Of a stretch of DNA of 64,000 nt, positions 26,939-35,947 are shown piece after piece. A program made the translations under genes and the position numbers. The DNA comes from Mojavia pulchra JT2-VF2 (GTDB lineage: Bacteria > Cyanobacteriota > Cyanobacteriia > Cyanobacteriales > Nostocaceae): contig JAHHHN010000003.1 of assembly GCA_019359325.1 (NCBI GenBank), forward strand, positions 248,001 through 312,000, given 5' to 3'. The stretch's first letter is position 1, and each line of letters starts with the position of its first letter. Under the pieces are notes generated by a model. That model saw only the letters and a list, made by a program, of their open reading frames with translations. It had not been told where the DNA came from and searched no databases.

Positions 26939-28243
26939 TTACGCTTGTTGAGAAGCGCTATGATTAGGTTGAAACTCTTTACCTGAGAGCGGTTTTGTGG
27001 CTCTAATTTTCCGAAAACGATGAACACCTAAAGCGCCAAGCATCAATAATCCGCCTAAAGCAGAATTAGGTTCAGGTACGGACTTTGTATTTTCTATTCT
27101 GAGAACTTGTCCTTGTCCTGGGCGATCGCCTCGATTCGTGATATAGATTGCACCATCAGGGCCAATAGTCAGAGCGCTAGGAGACTCTAAGCCATTGCCA
27201 CTGAGGATGGTTGTGCGAGTACCATCAGGAGCTATTTTGATTAACGAACCATCTACATCACCCTTCCAAGCTGGCTGATTGGCGTACTGCAAAGCATACA
27301 AATTGCCTGCACTATCGAATTCCAAATCTGTTAGTTGCGTCAAACCATCTGCATAGATTGTTGGTTGACCATCAGCACCAATTCGATAGATGTTTGCTCC
27401 ATCTTCTGGGAAGGGAAAACCAGTAAATTGGCTGATGTAATAGGCTCCATCGGGGCCTTGTGCTACACCTGAGGGTACTGCTTGAGTTGCAAACTCCGAT
27501 GTGGTTGGTTCATCTTGAGATGGTACTTGGTTAGGTTCGTTAGATGGGGAACCGGAAGGTGGAAAGACGGGATTACTCAATATCTGTTGAGGAAAGGCCG
27601 TAATTGCCTGCAAATTACTGCCATCAGACTTCACACTAAGCAAGTCATTTGCACCTGCATCAACCGCAACTAACTTATTGCCATCTATTAACAAACCCAA
27701 GGGATTGCTACCTAAATTGTCGCCATCAGGGTTGTTAGCGAGTTCATATTTAGCTAGGTCGGCAACACTTGTCCAAGAATTTGTTTTAAAGTCAGGAGTG
27801 ATGATTTTTCCTAGATCAGTATTACCAAGATTGCGATCGCGAAAAGCTGGATCAGCCGCATACCCAACTAGAACATAAGGCTTACCTGTGGCATCAAATT
27901 TAATATCACGTGGGCCAGCGGCTCCAGTACCATCGGGTAATGCTAAGGAAGAAAGTCCCGTCAGGACACGTTTGGTCTTACCATTCTCAATTTTGCTAAC
28001 TGCACCACTTGTGCCATAGCATAAAGAATCCCCTTGGCCGCTAGGTGGCGGAACACAAGCTCCATTTCCTCCAGTTCCCGCCTCTGTAACATAGAGACCA
28101 CCATCAGGGCCAAAGCTCAGACCTCCTGCATTATCTAGACCATCGGCAAGTACCGAAAACGATGCAGCTTCCGCAGCTTTCATTCCAGAAAAAGCGGCAA
28201 CACAAAAAGTGAGAAAAGTAATAGTAAGTTGTTTGAGTTTCAT
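26939..28243 (-). CDS. scyD: ScyD, ScyD/ScyE family exported protein with PEP-CTERM
   Basis: 434 residues from the ATG at 28243. This start was chosen over one nine codons earlier because it begins directly with a signal peptide (MKLKQLTITFLTFCVAAFSG, cleavage near AAEAAS) that parallels ScyE's. The mature part has the same blade pattern as ScyE (GLDNAGGLSFGPDGGLYVTE; GPDGAIYITNRG). C-terminus SVPEPNSALG with hydrophobic and basic segments (PEP-CTERM), followed by an unusually long ~20-residue tail. Conserved scytonemin cluster member; a gene-by-gene role is not well defined, and it may be accessory. Confidence 0.94.
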   Translation of the reverse strand: MKLKQLTITFLTFCVAAFSGMKAAEAASFSVLADGLDNAGGLSFGPDGGLYVTEAGTGGNGACVPPPSGQGDSLCYGTSGAVSKIENGKTKRVLTGLSSLALPDGTGAAGPRDIKFDATGKPYVLVGYAADPAFRDRNLGNTDLGKIITPDFKTNSWTSVADLAKYELANNPDGDNLGSNPLGLLIDGNKLVAVDAGANDLLSVKSDGSNLQAITAFPQQILSNPVFPPSGSPSNEPNQVPSQDEPTTSEFATQAVPSGVAQGPDGAYYISQFTGFPFPEDGANIYRIGADGQPTIYADGLTQLTDLEFDSAGNLYALQYANQPAWKGDVDGSLIKIAPDGTRTTILSGNGLESPSALTIGPDGAIYITNRGDRPGQGQVLRIENTKSVPEPNSALGGLLMLGALGVHRFRKIRATKPLSGKEFQPNHSASQQA

Positions 28244-28429
28244 GTGTTGCGATATTGGCCCTGAGCGCATTTTGTCAATTTGTCTTTACCCTTTGACTGT
28301 GCCAATTTTAGATTTGAGATTGCCGATTTTAGATTGAAAGATTCTCCTAATCCAAAATTCGTCTTGAAAAGTTTGCTCAACAGGGGGAACCCCCGCACGC
28401 AACTTTTCGCAAAATCCAAAATCGATTGA

Positions 28430-29398
28430 CTAGCGACTAGTGACTAGTTCTTGCGTTTTTGGTAGATAGCTCATCCCACGGTCAAACGACTGGAGGTTAC
28501 CAGCTTTGGCTTCAAGCAAACGTTTGATATTCATGCTCTCAGCCCCAAAGTCTTCAATCTGAAGTTTGCCGTGAGCAAGAGGTTGATCTACTTTCCAAAA
28601 TGTGATCCGATGCAGGATAAAACCAGAAGCCTCTGGGTCAGCGAAAGCATAGGCGGTTGGGATGAGTAGAGCTACAGAGCGCTGATAATATTCGTACTCA
28701 GGATAAAAGTGTTCCTGCTCCAGCAAGTAGTATTTGCTCAAACTATGTAGCCGTACAGAAACTTTGACCTTCTGGTTATATTCATCCTTAAATTCACCCG
28801 ACTCAGGAGTAATCTCTCCGTTTGGTCGCAGTAGATGCGCCCACTCATCTATGTTTCGTAAGTCTTTTAAGTAGTCAATCCCGATATCAATGGGGGCATC
28901 AACATAGATAGTGTCAGTATCGATAAAGTAGCGTCCTTTCGCGGCTGCGGTCAGACCAGCCTTGCGTTCCAAATGACCTTTGAGAGAACGACACTCGGAA
29001 GTGTGTACCGTGTGAATTCCCTGCATAATCATTTGGGTTTGCCGTTTGGGATCGACAAAACTGAGCCAGTGAAAGTACACGCCTTTTTCATCTGTTCCTG
29101 GCTCGATATAGTCAGTAGGAAAAAGCAAGACAGGGTAGACCTGAAAATATTTTTGATACTCTAGCCCACAGTGCCACTCAATACCGTAAAAAAGCGGATT
29201 TTGTAGCTTTTTTACATGATAATAAAGGTTTTTGTGGTATCCAGAAGCAGTTCCAAGCCAGGTGTCTTCGTCAATTTGCTCTTTCATCCGGCTAAAGAGC
29301 GTCCATTCATCTAAGTTTTTGAGACTGCAAAGATATTCAAAGGCGCTCTCAGGTGAGGTAGCAATATAAGCTGATGTCGCAAATGTATTTTTTTCCAT
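28430..29398 (-). CDS. scyC: ScyC, scytonemin cyclase with internally duplicated domain
   Basis: 322 residues, no signal peptide, cytoplasmic. In the known pathway ScyC cyclises and decarboxylates the ScyA product to the tricyclic ketone monomer. The sequence is two similar halves: about residues 7-165 (YLCSLKNLDEW, LFPTDYIEPGT, SLKGHLERKAG) and about 165-305 (YLKDLRNIDEW, LIPTAYAFADP, NIKRLLEAKAG). The pattern suggests two SRPBCC/START-like domains in tandem, a fold known from polyketide cyclases; that fold call is mine from motif spacing. 50 bp after scyB on the same strand. Confidence 0.95.
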   Translation of the reverse strand: MEKNTFATSAYIATSPESAFEYLCSLKNLDEWTLFSRMKEQIDEDTWLGTASGYHKNLYYHVKKLQNPLFYGIEWHCGLEYQKYFQVYPVLLFPTDYIEPGTDEKGVYFHWLSFVDPKRQTQMIMQGIHTVHTSECRSLKGHLERKAGLTAAAKGRYFIDTDTIYVDAPIDIGIDYLKDLRNIDEWAHLLRPNGEITPESGEFKDEYNQKVKVSVRLHSLSKYYLLEQEHFYPEYEYYQRSVALLIPTAYAFADPEASGFILHRITFWKVDQPLAHGKLQIEDFGAESMNIKRLLEAKAGNLQSFDRGMSYLPKTQELVTSR

Positions 29399-29448
29399 TA
29401 GTTACTCTCTAAATAAACAGTTGATAGCTCGCGGTTAGTAAATAACAA

Positions 29449-30510
29449 TTAAGCAGCAATTTCTTTAAGCTTGCTTTTGCTAACGCTCATAATCCGTTCT
29501 TCTGCTAATTTTTTAGCAGCATCGTTAGTAGTAATTTCCTGCTGTTTAGCAATATTGAAAATTGCTAACAGCGTGTCATAAATGTTATTTACTTGCTTGA
29601 AGGCTTTTTCTTCGTTATAACCAATCATTTCGTTGTAGACATTGATTAGTCCTCCAGCGTTAATTACATAATCAGGGCAGTAAAGAATTCCTTTATCTGC
29701 AAGCATTTGACTATGTAATTGTTCTTCGCCTAACTGATTATTAGCAGCACCAGCAATAATTGCAGCTTGTAGGGAAGGAATTGTATGACTATTAATAATT
29801 CCTCCTAAAGCACAAGGAGCAAATATATCTACATCAAGAGCGTAAATTTCATCTGGCTCTACAACAGTTGCGCCAAAAAGTTTTTTTACTTCTTCGGTCT
29901 TAACTGGATCTACATCGGTAACAAAAAGTTTAATCCCATGTTCATGTAAGTGTCGGCAGAGATTTTTACCGACATTTCCTAGACCTTGAACTGCAACTTT
30001 CAGCCCCTCTAGTTGTTTGCTTTGCAAACGAAACTCTACAGCAGCTTTGATTCCTAAAAACACCCCCAAAGATGTGATCGGAGCAGGCCCACCAGACTTT
30101 TCCGATACCCCAACTACATACTTAGTTTCTTGGTTGATTGTCCGCACATCGTGAGGGGTGATATTGACATCTTGCCCTGTAATAAAACGTCCATTGAGAC
30201 TATCAACAAAACGTCCATAAGCTCTCAACAGGTCATCTGTCTTATTTTCGGGATTAGCAATAATTACTGCTTTGCCTCCACCAGCCGGAATATTGGCACA
30301 GGCAGCTTTATAAGTCATACCACGACTCAGACGCAGTGCATCTTTTAAAGCAGCTTCTTCGCTGACATAAGGAAATAGTCTTGTTGCCCCCATTGCTGGC
30401 CCCAAGGTTGTGTCATGGATGGCAATAATTGCCTTAATATCCGGATTTTTTCCATGGCAGAAGAGAATTTGCTCGTGGCCCATTTCTCTAACAGTTTCAA
30501 ATAGCAGCAT
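29449..30510 (-). CDS. scyB: ScyB, tryptophan dehydrogenase of the Glu/Leu dehydrogenase family
   Basis: 353 residues, normal for leucine dehydrogenases. In scytonemin synthesis ScyB oxidatively deaminates L-tryptophan to indole-3-pyruvate with NAD. Substrate lysines appear in GMTYKAACANIPAGGGKAVI (K68 and K80), glycine-rich GPAMGATRLFPY at 37-48, and the Rossmann motif GLGNVG at 175-180; the C-terminal half has PDYVINAGGLINVYNE. Lies 330 bp downstream of scyA and 50 bp upstream of scyC. Confidence 0.96.
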   Translation of the reverse strand: MLLFETVREMGHEQILFCHGKNPDIKAIIAIHDTTLGPAMGATRLFPYVSEEAALKDALRLSRGMTYKAACANIPAGGGKAVIIANPENKTDDLLRAYGRFVDSLNGRFITGQDVNITPHDVRTINQETKYVVGVSEKSGGPAPITSLGVFLGIKAAVEFRLQSKQLEGLKVAVQGLGNVGKNLCRHLHEHGIKLFVTDVDPVKTEEVKKLFGATVVEPDEIYALDVDIFAPCALGGIINSHTIPSLQAAIIAGAANNQLGEEQLHSQMLADKGILYCPDYVINAGGLINVYNEMIGYNEEKAFKQVNNIYDTLLAIFNIAKQQEITTNDAAKKLAEERIMSVSKSKLKEIAA

Positions 30511-30840
30511 CTTGGTCTCTCAATATTGATTTGGGATTAATTCAAGCAAGTAATGAACGACCAATAAAGGAATGTGGACACCCGGATAACGGCGATCGCT
30601 GAGGAGTTCCCGCAAACAAAGATAAAGTATGAAAAAAGAATGCTGAGAAATTAAAATGTTGAATCCCAGTTGGTGTGGCGTAGTAATTGCTAGGATGGAA
30701 AGCTTGTAGCCTCTAAGTTCATTCTTTATCTGTCGGGATGAAAATTGCGAATCTACCAATTCAATATGAGTGGTAAACTCCAGATTATTGGTGGCGTTTT
30801 AGTGTTTCCAGCAACTGCACAAAATCATCGTGCTTTCAAC
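30511..30840. other. scyA-scyB intergenic region
   Basis: 330 bp within the cluster. A 79-codon frame (30520-30759, minus strand) has no recognisable features and is not called. No repeat element or clear terminator seen; an internal promoter for scyB is possible. Confidence 0.4.
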
Positions 30841-32688
30841 TCAAACCGCTGGAAACGAAACTGGTTTGGCTGAACTTTTACCTGAAGTTGATTTAACTCC
30901 TTGTGCTGCCAAACTCTTATTACGAGCGCCAGAAGGTGCAAGTCGATCAGGATCAATCACGACATCGATGACAAAGGGAACAGATGAAGCGATCGCTTGC
31001 TCTAGGGCCGCTTCAATATCTGACTCTCTGACGACTCCGATCGCTTCGGCTCCCATACCACGAGCAATCATCGCAAAATTTGTTGGTGGCATGGTTGCAT
31101 CTGCGCCTTTTAATCCCAATACTTTCATCCCTTGATGGCACATATTGTAACGAGCGTCGTTGAGTACAATCCAAATGGCAGGAATCTTGTATTTTACGGC
31201 TGTACTGATTTCGTTATTCATCAGCATTGCACCGTCGCCGACAATGGCTACAGCTTTGCCATTCCGCGCTTTTGCTGCACCCAATACTCCTGTGACCGCA
31301 TGACCCATTGCCCCGACACCGGTGCTGACTCGATAACGATTGGCTTGGGCAAATTGCAGTAGATGAGTTGACCAAGTAAACGAGTTACCGCACTCTGCCA
31401 TGACTACCGCATCGCTACCCTCAACAATGATTTTTTGAATCGCTGCCATTAATACTTCTGGCCGCACAGGATAGTCTATGTCTGCGTCTGGTTCAACTAC
31501 TTTGGGTTCTGGACGAGGTAGGGATAAAGGTTTGTAAATAGCAGGAGTATCTGGCAACTGCTGCAATAGTTCCTGCACATATTCTTTGATGTCAGACTGA
31601 ATCGGGAAAGTTTCAACGTGTGGATAAGCTACCCCTGGTACTTCTGGGTCAATATCTACATGGATAAAGCCTCCTTTGGGAACCATTGCCGAACTCCAAA
31701 AAGAAGTCGGTTCACTCAGACGAGTTCCTAGTACGAGTGTGTGTAGTGGTGGTTCCTGTTCCATATAAGTCAAGACGGAAGTATGACCGCCTAGACCTGT
31801 AACACCCACAAACTGGGGATGATCTTCGGGAAAGATGCCTTTAGCACGGGGTGAACACATCACTGCTGCCCCTGTTTTTTCAGCGAGTTGACGAATCTCG
31901 TCTGCTGCGTTACGAGCGCCAAAACCAAGCCAGATAGCAAAAGGCCCAGAAGATAGTAACTCTACAGATTTGGCGATCGCTTCTTTGTGAGGTGCGATCG
32001 CTGGGTAAGAAATATCGAGTTTAGGCAAGGATATATCATCAGCTAAACTTGTTTGCACACCAGTGGGAATGCTGATATGGGCAACAAATCCTCCTGGTTG
32101 AGCTAACGCCAGAGCCAGTTTGCGAAAAATCTGCGGTAGTTGAGCAGCAGATTCCACGGTGATTGCATAGTTGAATAGCGCACCTGAGGTAAAAATACCG
32201 CCACTGGGCAATGTGTAGGAGCTGGTTTCTTGAATCGCCCCACGTCCGCGTTGTGGTGCTGAGGTGCAAGCTGACAGCAGAATCACTTTTGCACCTTCTC
32301 CACGGGCAGCAAACAACCCGGTGAGGGCGTTGGTGATACCTGGCCCTGCTGTGGTAAACACTACAGTTGGACGACCACTAGCAAAGTATGCTTCGACTGC
32401 GGCAAAAGCGGCTCCCGCTTCATGGCGGAAGTTCAGCACCTGCATGGTGCTATTCGACAGCGCATTCCAAAGGCTGGCCATCGCACCTCCCGCGACGCCA
32501 AAAGCGTAGCCCACTCCTAACTCTTCCAGCATTTGGGCAGCTGCATCTGCAACTGAAAGTGTTGGGGCTGTTCCGTTAAGTTGATGGGAATTGCCATTTG
32601 CAGATTCTATATAGCTGTTCGGTGACAATTCCCTATATTGATCGGTGGTGATTAGAGGAGAGTTTGAACCAGTAGATTTTTGACTCAT
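30841..32688 (-). CDS. scyA: ScyA, thiamine-diphosphate-dependent acyloin synthase
   Basis: 615 residues from the ATG at 32688; a GTG three codons upstream is the alternative. Acetolactate synthase-like, it couples indole-3-pyruvate with 4-hydroxyphenylpyruvate to the beta-keto acid precursor of scytonemin. N-terminal Pyr domain with VAGGAMASLW, RHEAGAAFAA (catalytic Glu) and TAGPGITNALTG; middle FAD-like domain; C-terminal PP domain with the ThDP motif GDGAMLMNNEISTAVKYKIP, 30-odd residues from GDG to N. The first ~45 residues are polar and variable. First gene of the minus-strand cluster; its promoter must lie in 32689-32938 or beyond, opposite the regulator pair. Confidence 0.96.
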   Translation of the reverse strand: MSQKSTGSNSPLITTDQYRELSPNSYIESANGNSHQLNGTAPTLSVADAAAQMLEELGVGYAFGVAGGAMASLWNALSNSTMQVLNFRHEAGAAFAAVEAYFASGRPTVVFTTAGPGITNALTGLFAARGEGAKVILLSACTSAPQRGRGAIQETSSYTLPSGGIFTSGALFNYAITVESAAQLPQIFRKLALALAQPGGFVAHISIPTGVQTSLADDISLPKLDISYPAIAPHKEAIAKSVELLSSGPFAIWLGFGARNAADEIRQLAEKTGAAVMCSPRAKGIFPEDHPQFVGVTGLGGHTSVLTYMEQEPPLHTLVLGTRLSEPTSFWSSAMVPKGGFIHVDIDPEVPGVAYPHVETFPIQSDIKEYVQELLQQLPDTPAIYKPLSLPRPEPKVVEPDADIDYPVRPEVLMAAIQKIIVEGSDAVVMAECGNSFTWSTHLLQFAQANRYRVSTGVGAMGHAVTGVLGAAKARNGKAVAIVGDGAMLMNNEISTAVKYKIPAIWIVLNDARYNMCHQGMKVLGLKGADATMPPTNFAMIARGMGAEAIGVVRESDIEAALEQAIASSVPFVIDVVIDPDRLAPSGARNKSLAAQGVKSTSGKSSAKPVSFPAV

Positions 32689-32938
32689 TGCTTTCACATA
32701 ATTCCAGAAACTTGCACAAAGGCTCTTGATGTTAAAATTTAACTATTGTGCTATTTAGCATTAGCACGAAATATTTTGTGGCTTTCTCGGTTATGAACGA
32801 GCTTAGTCAACAGTTGAGATATTTGATTACTTGCGATTGCTGTTTGTGAGACTAGTACCAAAAACTTTACAAAATAAGCAATACAATCAAGAATGTGCTT
32901 CTAACAAGCAGAATAGAAGAGATAAAGACCCATTAGCA

Positions 32939-33094
32939 ATGAAAAATCTTTTGATGGGAATATCAATTTTTTCGTTTTTGTCTTTTGTTGCGATCGCTAC
33001 ACTAGCTACTTCGCCAATATTGGAAATTGATACCTGGCGATCCGGGGTAATCTGTATCGCTGTTCTATATTTTTCAGTCAATTATTTATGTTGA
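32939..33094 (+). CDS. Possible 51-residue single-span membrane peptide
   Basis: ATG at 32939 opens a 51-residue frame: MKNLLMGISIFSFLSFVAIATL is strongly hydrophobic and could be a membrane span or signal, followed by a short polar linker and a second hydrophobic C-terminus. The ribosome site is weak. It lies alone between scyA and the sensor kinase. No family recognised; could be a chance frame. Confidence 0.4.
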   Translation: MKNLLMGISIFSFLSFVAIATLATSPILEIDTWRSGVICIAVLYFSVNYLC

Positions 33095-33817
33095 AAAACA
33101 TATATATTATTCAACATTACTATGTCTTTTGATAGATACATAAGCAATCTACGCATAATCTTTTAATTAAATTTCTTTCGTATGATAGATGACTCAGCGC
33201 AATACAAGAATTTACTTGACTTGATGTATTTTTAAATACATTCTTACGGCAAATCTTCAAGATAACTTCAAATAAAATCTATTCCTTCTGGTAGATGGCA
33301 CAGCAGATTGCTTTATAGTTAAATTCCTGAGAAGGACTTAATAAAAGTTAATACTTTAGATTAATGAACGAAAAATTACCAGTACATTTAAGTTAGAGTT
33401 AATAGGAGAAATGTATTTACATTGTTAATTAAAAGTTTACTTGTCATAGATAGATACCTTAATCTTCTCTTAATCAAATATATTGTTTAGCTAAAAATTA
33501 ATAAGTTAAAACCTTTATCTGGCAATAATTACAGGTAAAAAAATTGTATACTCTATTTTTTGTTTTCCTTATTTTTAAAATCTGTTTAAATTAATAATTA
33601 TCACCAACAGCTTCATCTAAACTTTAAACTTTAAGGTAGATCATTCAGTATTTGTTGGTAAAATAATAATCAATCCAACTATTAGTAAACTTTTTTTAAT
33701 TTGCTAATTAACTTTATTAAATTAAAGTTAATTAGCAAATTAAAGGTTAGTTAAATTTGTGATTATTAGCTCATAAATGGCTAGGTTGCCTACTTATTAT
33801 AGGGAGCAATTAGGGAT
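33095..33817. other. Long AT-rich region upstream of the scytonemin regulator genes
   Basis: About 720 bp with no credible gene. An AT-rich inverted repeat around 33697-33747 (TAATTTGCTAATTAAC against GTTAATTAGCAAATTA) is the most obvious structure. Likely holds the kinase promoter. Confidence 0.5.
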
Positions 33818-35794
33818 ATGAATTGTGAGGGGTATCCATTAATTCAATCCAAATCTCAATTGGCGATGCAGTCAGAAGCGGAGTTAGAATTTGCTTATTT
33901 TCTAATTAATCATTCCGTAGAAGCAGCCTTTTGTTTAGGAGCAAACGCGCAGTTTATCTACGTAAATAACGCAACCTGCTTCATGAGCGAGTATTCCCGT
34001 GAAGAATTACTATCCATGACGCTGAGTGACATAGATCTAGACTTTGCGCTACACAATTGGTCAGAGAAATGGCAAACGCTAGTGACAAGCGGCACAGGAA
34101 ATTTACTTACCTTTAAATCACGTTATCGCACAAAGGGACAGCGAATATTTCTGGCGGAAGTATCACTCACTTATATAGAACACCAGGGTAGGAAGTTTTG
34201 CTGTGCCTTTATTCGGGAGAAGGGTAATGAAGTTGTAGAGATGAGCGTACAAAAATGGACTGATGAATTAAGAGATACTAAAGTCCATTTGCAACAGGAA
34301 GTTTCTACACTCAAGGCGAAGGAGGCAGAACTGGAAACATCTCTGTCTCTACTTCGCTCTACTTTGGAATCTACTGCCAACGGGATCATTGCAGTTAGCT
34401 TTGAAGGAGATATTCTCAGCGTTAATCAGAAATTTTTGGATATGTGGCAGATTCCAGAGTCTTTGATCCTCTCCAAGAAATGTCCTCGATGTAAAACTTT
34501 TTTTGAAACCCAACTTAAAGAGCCAGAAGCCTTTAGCCGACTTTTATGGGAAGTCTCTAGCGAATCTGATTTCGAGAGTTACGACATTCTGGAGTTAAAG
34601 GATGGAAGATTCTTCGCACACTACTCTAAACCTCAATGGCTTGGTGAAAAAATTATTGGCAGAGTGTGGAGCATTTGGGACATTACTGAGTCCAAACAGA
34701 CTGAGGAAGCACTACGCTTAAACGAAACGAGATTTCGGACTTTGGCAGAAACGACAGACGCTAGCACTTTCTTGATTCAAGGCACGCGACTTTGCTACAT
34801 AAATCCGGCTGTGGAGCTACTCACTGGCTATACCAGAAAAGAACTACTAACTAGTTTTGATATTCGTCGATTAATCAAGAGCAAAAAACGCAGGCTGGGA
34901 AGTCGCCAGAGTGAAGGAACTAACTTTGAATACCAAGAAATTTCTATCCTGACAAAAAATGGCGCGGAGCGTTGGCTAGCTTGCGCGGTAACAATCCTTA
35001 ACGACGGGCTGGATTTTGGGGGAAAACCCGTTGAACTGATCTCAGGTATTGATATCACCGATTATAAACATGCAGAATCGGAGCTTATCCAGGCTTTAAA
35101 ACAAGCAAAACAACTCAGCGAACTCAAAGCGCGTTTCCTTTCTATGGTCTGCCATCAATTCCGCACGCCACTGAATATTGTTTCATTCTCTAATAGCTTA
35201 TTAAAACGGCATATCGACGAATGGACGGAAGAAAAAATACTACCCTTACTCGATCATATTCAAGCAGGTGTCGAACAGATTAGCCATCTATTGGATGATA
35301 TTCTGTTATTTGCCAAGGCAGAATCAGCAAAAATAAATTTTGAGCCAAAACCCCTTGAGTTAGTTCAGTTCTGCGATGGTTTAGTGGCGCAAATGCAGAT
35401 GAGCAGTAGGCACAACCAAATTAATTTTGTTAGTGAAGCGCAAAGTTTAACAGCCTGCATAGATAAAAAGCTGCTAGAGCCGATTCTCAAGAACTTGCTC
35501 GAAAATGCAATTAAGTATTCGTTAAATCGTAGTGCAATTGATTTTACACTTTCTATTGAAAATGAAAAAGTAATTTTCCAAGTCAAAGACAGCGGTATTG
35601 GGATTCCCGTAGAGGAACAACAACGAATATTTGAACCATTTTATCGAGGCACAAATATCGACCATGTACCCGGTACTGGACTAGGGTTATCGATTATCAA
35701 AACCCTTGTGGACTTGCATGGCGGTCAAGTTAGTGTGGAGAGTGAAGTTGGTGTAGGCACAACCTTTACTGTGATGCTGCCATCAGTCACATAA
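33818..35794 (+). CDS. PAS-domain sensor histidine kinase beside the scytonemin cluster
   Basis: 658 residues, no obvious membrane span. Three PAS-like segments (about 20-140, 180-290, 300-420), a short coiled coil, the HisKA domain with His446 in MVCHQFRTPLN, and a HATPase domain with LLENAIKYS, DSGIGIP and GTGLGLSI boxes. ATG has AGGG close upstream. Followed 153 bp later by an AraC-type response regulator on the same strand. This matches the N. punctiforme pair adjacent to scyA (Npun_F1277/F1278), whose regulator is reported to be needed for scytonemin production. The signal (UV-A or redox) is not visible in the sequence. Confidence 0.93.
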   Translation: MNCEGYPLIQSKSQLAMQSEAELEFAYFLINHSVEAAFCLGANAQFIYVNNATCFMSEYSREELLSMTLSDIDLDFALHNWSEKWQTLVTSGTGNLLTFKSRYRTKGQRIFLAEVSLTYIEHQGRKFCCAFIREKGNEVVEMSVQKWTDELRDTKVHLQQEVSTLKAKEAELETSLSLLRSTLESTANGIIAVSFEGDILSVNQKFLDMWQIPESLILSKKCPRCKTFFETQLKEPEAFSRLLWEVSSESDFESYDILELKDGRFFAHYSKPQWLGEKIIGRVWSIWDITESKQTEEALRLNETRFRTLAETTDASTFLIQGTRLCYINPAVELLTGYTRKELLTSFDIRRLIKSKKRRLGSRQSEGTNFEYQEISILTKNGAERWLACAVTILNDGLDFGGKPVELISGIDITDYKHAESELIQALKQAKQLSELKARFLSMVCHQFRTPLNIVSFSNSLLKRHIDEWTEEKILPLLDHIQAGVEQISHLLDDILLFAKAESAKINFEPKPLELVQFCDGLVAQMQMSSRHNQINFVSEAQSLTACIDKKLLEPILKNLLENAIKYSLNRSAIDFTLSIENEKVIFQVKDSGIGIPVEEQQRIFEPFYRGTNIDHVPGTGLGLSIIKTLVDLHGGQVSVESEVGVGTTFTVMLPSVT

Positions 35795-35947
35795 AACAGT
35801 ACCAGAGTGTGATTTATAAGTATTCATTTGTTAATAAACTCAACAATGATAACTGTTAGAAGGAAATAATTCATCTCATCGCCATAATTAACTCTCAGTA
35901 CAGAGCTTGCTAACCATTTCCTGCCGAACATTCTAGTGATATAAACA

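Noticed and set aside
30520-30759. 79-codon minus-strand frame between scyA and scyB
   Set aside because: No family features and no ribosome site; known scytonemin clusters have no gene here as far as I know.
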